A DNA stretch of 64,000 nt from Dioscorea cayenensis subsp. rotundata (taxonomy: Eukaryota > Streptophyta > Magnoliopsida > Dioscoreales > Dioscoreaceae): contig NC_052487.1 in the NCBI RefSeq assembly GCF_009730915.1, positions 124,001 to 188,000 of the forward strand, read 5' to 3'. The first letter of the stretch is position 1. Every line of letters begins with the position of its first letter. The position numbers were made by a program, and so were the translations under genes. Positions 21,385-32,230 of this stretch are shown here, one piece after another. The notes beneath the pieces were generated by a model, which searched no databases, had not been told where the DNA came from, and worked only from the letters and a program-made list of their open reading frames with translations.

Positions 21385-21569
21385 TAAGTCATTAAATGCT
21401 AAAATGGTCATTGTCACTTGCATGTGTTTTTCCTTCGAGAAACAAATAAACAGAAGGGCCGTTGAAAGACTTGATACACAAGATAAAGATTGGTGTATTT
21501 TATTCAAAATTTATTTATTTTTACATGAAATTTTCAATGAACCAAGACCAATGATTTTGTTCTTAATAT

Positions 21570-21830
21570 TTTTTTAAAAAAAAATGTGGATAAATCATCT
21601 GCATAAGAAAAAAAGAACATAACAATAGAAACGATCCACTAGAAATGGAAGATTGACAAAACAATAATAAAGACCTGAACAACAGAAACAGACCACAACA
21701 CAACAAAAAAAACAAAAACCAGGGGACGCAGCCTCCAGGAACAAAAGAAAAAACACAACTATAAGCAAACAACAGGGCTTACTCCCACCGCCTCTTCTAT
21801 TCACTCATCGTCTGAACCTGGGTGCTATTT
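21570..21830 (-). mobile_element. LINE 3' end, minus orientation
   Basis: The sequence starts with a T/A run and 'TGTGGATAAATCATC', the reverse complement of the LINE terminus seen elsewhere, and continues into non-coding 3' UTR. The inner boundary and target duplication were not resolved. Confidence 0.6.
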
Positions 21831-22304
21831 AAGGAAATCCAAACTGCGTTTAGCTGTAATAAATAAAAAAATTACGTATAATTTATCAATTTTTTTTAAA
21901 TTATCCCTTTTTGTTGTTTTGTCACGGTGCTAACTATTCTACGTTTTTAAAATTAAAAAAATTAAAAAGAGAGAGAGAGAGAGAATGCGGACAACTATGT
22001 TTGTTTTTTTAGCTGACCTCTAAAAAACAATGACCACCGAGCTTCCAACTTTCCAACTTGAAGGGGAAAAAAATATAGGAGTTTGACTGTTTGTTGTACC
22101 TACTTTTCTTTTAATCAAATGGTTTATTTATTTATAAAAAAAATCAGGCTGGGGAGCTGTGAAAGTCCCTGAATAATTCAAAACTGGCCCTATAAATGAT
22201 GAACACAGTTACACAGGAGAAAAACCATCTCAAAAAAAAGCTCTCTATTAGTATTTAATTCCATTGTAGCTCTCTAAAGTTTGAAGAAATAAGAAAGAAG
22301 AAAG

Positions 22305-23150
22305 ATGGCTGTTGAGGCGGTGATGATTGCAGTAATTGGGTGGTTCTTGTCACCATTTATTGCCAAAGGTATGGAGTCCATGCTGACAAGCAGCGAAGAT
22401 GACAATGAAGAGAACAAACAACCATCACTTGGAACTGATCAAACAACGACAGCTCAAAATCAACATACCGGCCTCCCCACTGAAACCCATATTGTCTCTC
22501 GGATGTCAACTGATGTGATTCAAGCAAGTATTCAGCCAACAGAAAATGAACTACAGACTCTCATCAACTATCAAATTCAACTTTTGTCATCTTCGTATTC
22601 ATCAGAAAGTATCCGAACCACACAAAATCAACATAGCATCTCATCGGAGGAGACTCTCATCAACTCTCAGAAGTCGATTCATCAGTTATCATCTTCGTCT
22701 TCATCAAGAAGGATCCAGCCCACACAAAATCAACATAGCATCTCGCAACACACTATCATTAACTCTCAGAAGTCGATTCGTCAATTGTCATTGCCACCAT
22801 TGTCAAGAAGTCTCCGAAGAACACAAAATCAGCATAGCATCTCGCCGAACACTCTCATCAACTCTCGAGAGTCGATTCGTCAATTGTCATCTTCGTCTTC
22901 ATCAAAAAGTATCCGAACAACAGAAAATCAGCACAGCATCTCGTTCCAGACTCTCATCGATTCCCAGATTCGTCAATTGTCATCTTCTTATGCATCAGGA
23001 AGGCTCCGGACCACACAAAATCAACATAGCATTTCGTCGGAGACTCTCAAATTATATGTATTTAATATATATGTATATATGATATATCTGTATATATTAT
23101 CATCAAATCAGTACAAAGGATGCGGGCCCCAGAAGCGATGTCCTAAGTAG
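22305..23150 (+). CDS. Ser/Gln-rich tandem-repeat protein, copy C (unrecognised family)
   Basis: An open frame of 281 residues, the best candidate for a working member. Residues 1-27 are hydrophobic (MAVEAVMIAVIGWFLSPFIA). An acidic patch (SSEDDNEEN) absent from copy A follows, then a linker and about six to seven units of 31-35 residues ending near residue 250. A short hydrophobic stretch (YVFNIYVYMIYLYIL) comes next. The last ten residues (GCGPQKRCPK) are encoded by an inserted retroelement; without it the frame would end ..QYKDQ. Copy C keeps a TATA box. No catalytic or NB-ARC motif is present. Possible roles (anchored low-complexity protein, decoy derived from an NLR start) are speculation; non-translated is also possible. 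Confidence 0.6.
   Translation: MAVEAVMIAVIGWFLSPFIAKGMESMLTSSEDDNEENKQPSLGTDQTTTAQNQHTGLPTETHIVSRMSTDVIQASIQPTENELQTLINYQIQLLSSSYSSESIRTTQNQHSISSEETLINSQKSIHQLSSSSSSRRIQPTQNQHSISQHTIINSQKSIRQLSLPPLSRSLRRTQNQHSISPNTLINSRESIRQLSSSSSSKSIRTTENQHSISFQTLIDSQIRQLSSSYASGRLRTTQNQHSISSETLKLYVFNIYVYMIYLYILSSNQYKGCGPQKRCPK
22550..23050 (+). repeat. Coding minisatellite of copy C
   Basis: It has the same unit family as 3,690-4,390. A second plus frame (22,546-23,082) stays open for 178 codons, because units are multiples of three and carry no stop in that frame. Confidence 0.9.
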
Positions 23151-24319
23151 CTCCTGATGATCGAGAGCAGTGCCGACTAGCGCCTCCTAATGCTTACTCC
23201 TCTCTCTTCTCTCGGAGTAGTCATGTCTATTTTTTATTTTTTCTTCTTATTGCGCCATGTCTAATGAATGATATACTTTATTATGTTGTTTATTTTGGTT
23301 ATTTTCTTCTATGTTGGCCACGTTGTTGTTGGCAGTCTAAGGTTATCAGACCCGGTCCGGGTAATGACCTGGCTAAGCCCAGAGGTCAGGGGTCAATGGG
23401 TTCGACCGGGTCGAACCGGGGTCGAACCGGGATCAATAATTAAATATAAAAAATATTATAATAATTAATAATGACCAAATATAATATTAAATCCATAATT
23501 ATATTATAAAAATCTACTCAAATTTGATATTTAAATTGATAAATGACCTTATATACAGTAAAGTTTTCTAATTATGTCATTTATTTTTATATTTTTTAAA
23601 TATTTACAAATTTAATATATTAATATATAATTATCGAACTTCTCTCGGTGTTATTTATTTATTTATTGGTTGATTTTGTTAAAATAAATAAGAAATTTAA
23701 TTCAGTAATTCTTATATCTCAATTGAGTTTTTATTTTGTTTTAAATTTTCTTATATTTTTTATTTAATTAGAATACTTTAATTTTATATTTTTATAATAA
23801 AATTACACTCATTTATTGTTTTATTTTCTTAATAAATTAAATTTTTAGAAAGTATTTACATAACACATTAATATATTTTATTTAAATGTAAATTTTTGTT
23901 GGTATATTTATGATATATATATATTGTAATTCTATTTATTGATTATAAATTATAAATTAATATTAATAAATATACACGATTTTGTGGTTTCTAATGAAAA
24001 AATAATAATATATTATTAAATATTGTAAAAAAAAATTAAACATTGTGACCCGATTGACCCGGCCGGGTCAACCGGTTCCCAGTTGAACCGCCCGGGTCAC
24101 CGGGTTAACACCGGGTTTTTTAATACCCGGGTCAATGGGGTATACCCGGGCCGGCCACATGGCCGGTTCCCGGTTTTTCCGGTTGAACCGGCCGGGCCGG
24201 TCCGGGTCTGACAACCTTGGTTGGCACACTTGTCTGAAGGCTCCTTTGCCTTCTAGCTGAGTTGTACTTTTTAACTATTTTTAATAAACATAATTTATCT
24301 ACTTTATTATTTTAAAAAA
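23119..24319 (+). mobile_element. Truncated retroelement 3' end in copy C, with a nested DNA element
   Basis: A perfect 14-bp duplication AAATCAGTACAAAG (23,105-23,118 and 24,320-24,333) flanks it. The tail reads 'ATAATTTATCTACTTTATT' plus A run. About 310 bp are retroelement; the rest is the element at 23,336-24,219. It is orthologous to the insertion at 4,459-4,768 in copy A. Confidence 0.88.
23336..24219. mobile_element. GC-ended TIR element (hAT- or Mutator-like), non-autonomous
   Basis: The ends are inverted: left 'AAGGTTATCAGACCCGG', right reverse complement 'AAGGTTGTCAGACCCGG'. The flanks are GTTGGCAG (23,328-23,335) and GTTGGCAC (24,220-24,227), an 8-bp duplication with one mismatch, as in hAT elements. 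The arms are rich in ACCCGG/CCGGGT. The 600-bp interior is extremely AT-rich and non-coding. Copy A lacks it. Confidence 0.8.
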
Positions 24320-24430
24320 AAATCAGTACAAAGACCAATGAGACCTAGAGTGAAAGAGGACTTTATATGTTTATTACAGAACTAGAGCTGGAGCTTCAGC
24401 TTCCAGAGCGAAGGTGAATGGCTGTGATCA

Positions 24431-26791
24431 TGGAGGGAATGGAGGAGGATGACTGGGGCCCTCCTGGCTTCATCGAAGAAGATGATGATTTGGATGCTGA
24501 TGAGCTCGGCTTTGATGTTGAGCATGACTAGCTTTCCCCACAGGCTCTCTTGAACATAAGACTGGTGTTTATGGCAGATGGGGAAGCTGTCTACAAACCT
24601 CTGTCCTTCCCTGGTAGTGGTGAGGAATGGGTGAACTAAGCCAGGAGTGCTCAGAGGCTTTTAATTTGCAACCTTTAAGCAAGGTAACGAAGGACAAGCG
24701 GTCTCCAACATCAGGGATCAACAAACGTTACACCCACGAGATTCCTCAAGAGCTAAAGGGGAAATATGTGGTTGAGGATGTTGCCTGTGTGGCTGGCAGT
24801 TCGAATCATGGACGCCGTGAGCTTCGCTCGGTGGAGATGTCGAACTCCGGAGTTGGCCATGCCCAACAGGCTTTGTGCTACACTCACGAGGCCAAGAGGC
24901 AAGTATGGAGGCAAAGATATTCGGAGAAAAAGGTTTGTCCGATGAGTGCTATTTTCGAGGCCACAAGGGTGGTAGAGCCGGAGGTCTGTCTGGTGAGCTA
25001 TGCTCCCGAGGACAGGGCGAAGGTGCGAGTGGATGGTTGGATACGACTCAAGGTGATAGAGGGTGAAGGCTGTCCGATGAGTATTGCTCCCAAGGCTGTG
25101 ATGCAGAAAATTGAAGCTCCGTTCTCTTGCAAATCGTTGTTCTGCGATCGTTTGCCGGAGATGTTTGGGGAGGTGGTTGAGTGTAGCTCCCACCGTGCGC
25201 TAGATCGGGTTGCCGGAGAGGTCGGCGCAAGGGTTGAGTATAGCTCCCTGCGTGTAAACATTGTCTCACCAGTGGTGGTTGAGCGTTGTTTCCACACAGG
25301 CGGCGCCCGGCCGTTGAACCACTCGAAGGAGAGAGATGAACGGACCGATGGTCGGTCACGGCATCGGAGTCAAACCGATGGTTGCACTGACGTTGGTGGT
25401 TCTCGGGTGAAATGTCCAAGACATCGCGTTGTCGGGCGCTGGATGGCGTGATCGACGTTGCCACCTGCAAATACGACACGTGGTGAGTTGACATTGGAGC
25501 ATGCTGAGGAGTCCGAGGCTAGTCCTAAGTTAAAGGGAAATGTGGCGTTGGATAATTCGTGCGATAATAGTTTTGTTTTAAAGGAGGAGACATGTGAGAA
25601 ATTTTTGGATTTCTCTGATCATCTAGCGATGGGCTTTGGGCCAGGTTCTAATGATGGGAACATTCATTTAGTTGGACTCAATCAAGGGAAATCCTTGGGG
25701 ATAGATGCCCCTTTTCTTCTTTGTGAGGTGGGCCAAGATGTGGGCCATAACAAATTGAATAAAGGAGGTAGGCATGGGTCATTGGTGTTCGGGTCAAAGA
25801 AGTTTTACAACAACTAGTGGGCCAAGATGTTGGCCAATTACAATTGGAGAAAGGAGGTGGGCTTGGGCCGGATCTTGATGTAGAGCAAGGAGATATACAA
25901 AATTCAGTGGGCCAGGTCATTTAAATGTGAAGAAAGCTGGTGGGACTGGGCAGGACCTGGATTTGGTTAAATGCTCATTGAAAGACTCAACAGATGGGCC
26001 GTTGATGGATGTTGCTTCTGACGTGGTGGCTGGTAATTAATTTGGCTTCTAAGCCTGTCATGTCACCGCCTATTGGCTTTTCTTGGAAGTTCTTAGCATG
26101 AATTTGGGTGCTTACCCAGATTCGAGGTAAGTTCCGCAGACCAATGATCTTCAAAGAAACTTAGGTTACACCAGGGGTAGGTTTGAGGACAAGGACATCG
26201 AAGTTGGCAACCTTTCTACGGACAGGGACTCTCCTGATGCAGAGTTTAAGTCAGATGACTCGGTGACTGAATTTGAAAGGAATCTCTGGGAGCTTATGCC
26301 GAGTCTATTTGAAAGTTCTTCTGTGATACACTCGGGCCAGAAAAAGGGTACTTGACCAAGTGAGTGGCAAAAGAAACCTTCCAACAATTGGAATGAGGAA
26401 GCAGGGTTTGTTGCTGAACCACCAAAATCTATAAAGAAGAAATCGGCAAGGGAAAGCCCGTCGAAAGAGACTGAGGGCAGCAGAGAAAAGCTTGAAGAGT
26501 ACTCCATTTCCACTCTTAGACGTTGTCTGGTGTTCTTGGACCAGCGATCAGTGCAGACCAGTGAAGATATGATGACCGAGGAGGCGAGAGACCAAGTCGC
26601 TAGCTAGATCGTCTTGAGAGTATTTTGGGCTGGATTCCAGTCCAGTGTGTTGTTTTTTCTTTTTGGGTTGGATCGTGTTCTGTTTTGTGTCTGTGGCCGT
26701 TGGCTTGTATCACATCTAGTGGTTAGCTGTTTTTTTTCTTTTTCTAATAATCGAAGTGGTTTATCCACATTTTCAAATAAAAAAAATAATA
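24431..26791 (+). mobile_element. LINE-like element with ORF1 remnant and no RT
   Basis: It is flanked by ATGGCTGTGATCA (24,418-24,430) and ATGGATTTGATCA (26,792-26,804). It begins with a short frame (MEGMEEDDWGPPGFIEEDDD...) that stops at about 24,530, and ends 'AGTGGTTTATCCACATTTTC' plus A-rich tail, the local LINE terminus. The longest frame, 24,627-25,451, contains four to five imperfect units around '(C/S)(C/S)SH/(A)PE..' encoded by 'TGCTCCCGAGGAC'-like motifs. Reverse transcriptase is absent. Compared with its neighbours the body is GC-rich. It is either an internally deleted LINE or a LINE-mobilised non-autonomous element. Confidence 0.7.
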
Positions 26792-27240
26792 ATGGATTTG
26801 ATCACTTCATGGCCGTGCATATCCATCTTCATGTTTCTCTTTACTTTTTCCCATATGTTTTTTCATGTATCACGTATGTATGTGTGTATGTGGGTATATA
26901 TGGCAAGTAACTACCACACGTGAATGTTGTGTCCTGTGATATCGGATCCTCAAGGGTATTAAAATGGGTCTGTTGGCCAGAACTTAATTCGGATCCGGTT
27001 AATTAGCTGGATTATAAAAAATGTCTATATTTTCATTTATGTCAATAGTACTGCAGGTGTATGGTTGCATTTAAGCATGACAGAACTATTGCATGGTTTT
27101 GAATCGACGTTGTTGTGATATTGGAAACATAGATGTCTTGCATTAATTTTAGTTCAGTTTCTTAAATGACCCCCAATTCATTCTTCTATTTGGATTCTGG
27201 TACGATCGCCTTTTTTTTAATAAAAAATAAGGGTAGTAAT
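26792..27240 (+). repeat. Downstream flank of copy C
   Basis: This flank matches 19,780-20,230 over its full length with few changes, ending at the shared 'AAGGGTAGTAATAAT'. To the right the duplication stops and single-copy sequence leads into the RING gene 3' end. Confidence 0.85.
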
Positions 27241-28170
27241 AATTTTAAAAAAAGTTTCTTTATAATTATAATTTTTTTTTCAGATTAAATTATTTTTTAC
27301 TCCTTGAAGATCTTAGAATTGATAAAATAGCCCTGAGGTTTCGAAATACCATACAAAAGCCCTTGTATAAAAAATAAAGAGTTTTTTCCCCACCGGACCA
27401 CAATCAAAATTTAGGTAGACATTTTAAAGATCAATTTGAATGAAATATGATGCCAAGAAGGAAAACAATGTCTGAACTAAAAAGGCATTTCTGGCTGTTG
27501 CTATCATTCAAGCAAACAACAAGGAAAAGCTGGAATACATGATCTACCGAGATGGCAGAACTGCAATGACAGTGAATCATCACCTGCCTAGCTAATGTCT
27601 CATATTACAACTTCCATACTATCAAATAAGAAAATTATATTAGTAAGAACAATGAAGCTACAATTACTATCAAAAGAAAAAGAAAAAAAAAAAGTAGTGA
27701 ACAGATGTGTCTGGGAATGTAATCCAACACGGAGCCGAAATCAAGCTTTCGTGATACTTGCAGAGTATTATAACTCCGGTTGACAAATAACCCTAATATA
27801 TATGTTTTAGAATGTAGATTATACTGAATCCAGACTTGAGAGTAGTCTGATTTTCAGGGTTTCAAGACCAAACTAGATGTATTATGATGGCTACGTAAGC
27901 CAAGTAGCCACCATCTTAGGAACCTCGACTCTTGCGAGTTCTACTACCTCAATGCACTTGCCAGAATCCAATGAAACCGGATGTTGCACACTTTGTTGCG
28001 AAAACCGGAAGTCGTATCTAGATCCATCTTATGCAATCTTGGCTGTAAAACAAGAGAATGTTCACCGTATCAGCATGATAGCATAAAGCATGGACACTTA
28101 TGAAATGCATGGTAAAATCAGGCATTGACTTCACCTGTTTCTTTTACAGAACAATGGTGGGAAGCTAGTT
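27241..28170 (-). other. Probable 3' UTR and downstream region of the RING gene
   Basis: No coding frame is supported. From about 28,170 down to 27,800 the base composition is less AT-rich and part of it is duplicated at 301-536. This suggests transcribed 3' sequence, but no polyadenylation site was fixed. Confidence 0.5.
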
Positions 28171-30372
28171 TCATTCCCTCCAATACCTTGCTTTTGCCCA
28201 GAATCCCTTCTTCCTTGAGGAAGACTCAGTCTCTGATACTGACCTCACTGGCGGTCTTGACCCGAGAGAGAAGTGCCGTCTCAAGAAAGGCCGGCTGAAG
28301 GCATTCTTCATGCTGGAACTTGCTCCTAATCGTGGAAACTTCCCACTTTTTTGGCGCTCGGATATCCGATCAACATCAGCATCAGCCACCGCAGTTTTGG
28401 AGATCTTGCTTCGAGCTTTTGATTCGGCTTTTGCCAATAGCTTTGAACCGCATTTTTCCCCAAGTGTGCATACTGGGCATGGGGGGTCATATCTATCAGC
28501 ATCAGTGGTTAAACTTTCCAAGCACTCTGCATGGTAGACGTGACCACAAACCAAAACTGCAACTACAGCAATCTCATTGCTAGCTACTAGTTTCTGCACC
28601 GTCCATGGAGATCTATCCTTTAAAAGCTTCAGGCAAACCCCGCATGATTGTAGCTCAGTGGAAAGAGAAGTTGAAGGTTGGTTATTTGATTGTGCTGCTA
28701 CCTTGATGCTGTTTGAGTTTGGGTTCTCCCTGTCGAAGGACCATCTCTCCCTCTGAGAAGATGCCACTAGCTCAGAGAACATTCTCATGGACCACCCATC
28801 AGAGGAACCACCTTGAGATCCTCCAGCTGACAGGTCATTACTGCAGACTGAGAGTACAAAGGACTGCCTATCTTCAGGAGAGCTGTTCTCATTCAGAGAC
28901 TTGAGGTTTGGAATCCTACTGTCAGATACTTGTCTTGCGAGCTGACAGCCTGGAGAACCACGTACCTTCCTTGATGATGTAGCCTCAGAGGGAAGGGAAC
29001 GGCTTCTGGAGGATGAAGGATCAGGTCTGTGTGCAGATGGTGAAGGAGTTGAAGGAATATAGAGAGAGGGCTTGCTATCCGAAGCACTAGCAACTCCTGA
29101 TGATTTGGGAGAGTACTTGTCCTGCAACATTTGCAAAGGTAAAATAATCAATCAGAGAATCCCAGGATATTATTCATAAAGAATAATAGAAAAATTTATA
29201 TCCCAACACACCTCAGTCGACAAATTGCTTTCAGTGGAAAGATCTGTTACAAGTAAAAGAAAGTATAAAAGATATCATTATTTCATATAAGTTACATGTC
29301 ATACAAGCAAGCAAGAAGAAAATAGAGACACTATTTGCCAAAGCTTGTACTAGAATAATATTATTAATAGGGATCCCAAGAAAGATTCTTTTCCCCTGTG
29401 ATCAATTTGCATCTGAAAAGAATATTGCCAGTCACATAATTAACACACTTCACAAAGAGCAGTCTGACATTTCCCAGAAAAAGCAAGCGAAGTTCTGAAC
29501 CATGAACAAAGTTTAACATAAATAACTGAAAGTTAACGGGACATTATCTCTCATAAAGGAATGACAGCTGAAGTGTAGAACACAACTTGGGCCAAAAACC
29601 AACAAAACAAATAACCTGCTTAACAAATTCAATAAAGACCATATCCTATAAGCAGGATCATCTATTTATTATCTAGTACCCAAAATGAATGTGGGAAAGG
29701 AATGTTGCCCATTCTAAAGGACTCATAAATGACTATCCCGGACAGTGTCTAAGCAAGTGATAGTGTAGCCATTGTCTTTGGTAAAATAATCACAATAAAT
29801 GTGCTCCATAAAACACAGAGCTATTGTCAATGCATCCGAAATTCAGTGGCAAGCAAAAAAGCATCCATTCTACATGGCATGAACCAAGAAATAAATCTTC
29901 AAAAGGGATCCATGCAAAGCACCAAAAAACACTTTCCTCTGAGAAGAAGAGAATTCTCACCCACTCCATACAATTTCAAGTAAGAGCGAGAAAACCACAT
30001 AGAACAAGCATAATCATTAAAAATTGTGCTCTAAGATATACCTGCACCACCAACTTTCACATGACCAGAAGTTTCAGTTTTGACAGCAGCCTTTCTCCAC
30101 TTGGATGCCCGGAAAACATCCAGCGGGCTTCCCCCATCTGAAAGCCCTTCAGTTTCAGTCTCCTCCCCACTCTTGATTTCAGACCCGATATTCCCACTAT
30201 TGTGGTGAGAAAAATGAGTAGAATTGTCCATGATATCCTCTATATGAGTTCTATTATCCCATCGAAAACTCCAAGAAGGTGAGTGTCTAACATTCCTACG
30301 GATAGGAGCTTCAAATCTTGTTTGATATGGCAAGGGTTTATCCCTTGCAGCCACACAACAATTAGCTCCCAT
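28171..30372 (-). CDS. RING-H2 finger protein, probable E3 ubiquitin ligase
   Basis: Three coding exons on minus: 30,372-30,042, 29,243-29,212 and 29,121-28,171. All introns are GT-AG and the joined frame is 437 residues. The start MGANCCVAARDK is a conserved N-terminus of a plant RING family and could be N-myristoylated (MG). A Ser/Pro-rich middle follows. The RING-H2 at residues 281-338 reads CGVC, then CGHVYHAEC, then CPVC, giving C281, C284, C312, H314, H317, C320, C335 and C338. The long loop between the first two cysteine pairs is unusual. The C-terminus is basic (RRHFSLGSR). By family, it should bind an E2 and ubiquitinate unknown substrates. The in-track start at 30,426 is rejected because homologues begin at MGA. 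Confidence 0.9.
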
Positions 30373-32230
30373 GATTGCTAAAATACCAGAAGAGGAGCTA
30401 CCTCCACAAAGGAAAAAGTAACTCACAAATGGTATTTACAATCAAGAAGGATATATTTTCTAACCACCAGCTGGTCCTGCCCACTAAACAAAAGTAAAAG
30501 GTTAAATTCATGAAAAACAACAAACAAGCATGACTGAGCAACCCATTAGCCAAAAGTTAGGGCAACAGAATTACATCACAAGACTCCAATAATTTTCTTA
30601 TAGAATATAACTCTTGAGCATCAATTGCAACCTACACAATTCTACTGGATATTATACTCAGAAATTTGATATTATATATAATGATTATCACAATGAACAA
30701 AATTTCAAAATCAATAACATAAACTGAAGGCCATCCACAACCATGACAGGACAAGAAAGCTAACCATCTCATATTGGACAAGAGAGACATCATTGACCCT
30801 AGTTATAAGTCTCCATCTTCCCACTCAATTAGCAATCTCAAATTTCTTCAAATGGAACACACGGAACCTATGAAAAAAAGGACCGGACAAATGGGCTCCT
30901 ATAACTGTTTAGAAAGGCCGGGAAGCGAATAGCAACTGCAGTTGCAGATACCAATTCTACTTCTTTTCAGGCAGGGGATGACATTCCAGTGTCTAAAACT
31001 AGAGAAGTCTAATAAATGTGAAAAAAGAAACCAAACAATTTCCAAACATAAAATAGTACCCCACACTTCACTCAATTAATAAGAAAACATAGGGAAAAAA
31101 ATAATGCTCAATGCGCATATATCAGTTAATTAGAAATCATGCATTGAACCGCACAAAGCCCACGCAACAAGTAATTTTCGAAAAATAACTCTGCAGGCAC
31201 TCAAAAAATAAAAATAAAAATCAATGACATCGTATTAAAATTTACAGACCACAGAACAAGACTACAAGTAAAAGCGGCAACAAAGAATCTCAGATGAGCA
31301 AATAGGAAAGCCAAATAGTATCCTGAACTAGAATCAGAACAAAGAAAAAAATAAATAGCTCAGCAGAATAATTAGCATATTCGTTCTGTATTACAGGTTA
31401 ATGAAAACATCATGAGGGAATAAAGGGAAATTCCACAGAAATAACACAATATGAAAGCATAATCTCACCCAATCTTATTCCTCCCACTAAATTTGCTTGT
31501 AAATCACTTCAAAAGAAGTCCCAAATGCTCCAATGAACATGATAAACACGTAATAACTCTCTCCAAGGAAAAAAAACAAACTTTTGATTTCTCAGTGCAA
31601 GAGTTATGAATCGCTATAACTACTCGATCATGCCGCTGCCCATGATTTAAAAAAAAACCACCAGTTAAAATCTGAAAATTATACACTCCGATCAGTTGAA
31701 ACTTAGCCTCAACATTAGACCCCCATACACACACAAAAATAAAGAGAAAATAAAGAACTTCTCTGATCGCTCAGCTTGCAAAATTCTAAACTAAATCAAC
31801 TGTCAAAGATCATCTCTTTTCTAATATAAACCCCAAAAGCCACACCACCATCATCCCCAAAAACAATTACTTGACCCCAAAACAAATCCATGAAAAGACC
31901 GATCGCAAGAAAAACAAATTGAAATCACAATCAACCACAGACAAAGGGAGGGGTAGGGAACTATACATCATAACGAATCAAGCGCCGCCATGCGCGCGAT
32001 CAACCTTCACTTGTACTCAAGACTTCAGAGAGATAGAGAACGCGGGGGCTTCGGATCGCGCGATCAACGACTCCTACACGGACCCCCCGCACTCGTCGAC
32101 CCCGGACGATGACTGCGCTAATGGCGCCAACGATTTCTAGGGTTTCTAGAGAGAGAGAGAGAGAGAGCGAAGGATCAAGCGAAGCAAAGAGAGAGTTTGG
32201 TGAGAGAGCTCGAGAGAACGATTGAATAGG
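30373..32230 (-). promoter_or_regulatory. 5' leader of the RING gene with a leader intron
   Basis: The GC-rich block 31,980-32,160 resembles a first, non-coding exon: it has a telo-box (AAACCCTAG on minus, 32,137-32,145) and a (GA)n run at 32,147-32,166, as in many plant 5' UTRs. The AT-rich stretch 30,480-31,950 between it and the ATG would then be a leader intron. The precise splice sites were not resolved. Confidence 0.5.

Larger units (their letters stand above)
20343..22304 (+). promoter_or_regulatory. Upstream region of duplicated gene copy C
   Basis: It is collinear with copies A and B and ends 'AAAACCATCTCAAAA...GCTCTCTATTAG' before the ATG. A TATA box (TATAAAT) lies at 22,191-22,197. 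Two LINE fragments interrupt it. The most complete core promoter of the three copies is here. Confidence 0.7.

Noticed and set aside
30370..30426. Upstream in-frame Met at 30,426 as the RING start
   Set aside because: The following residues (SYFFLCGGSSSSGILAI) are not conserved-looking, and the family start is MGA.CCVAARD.
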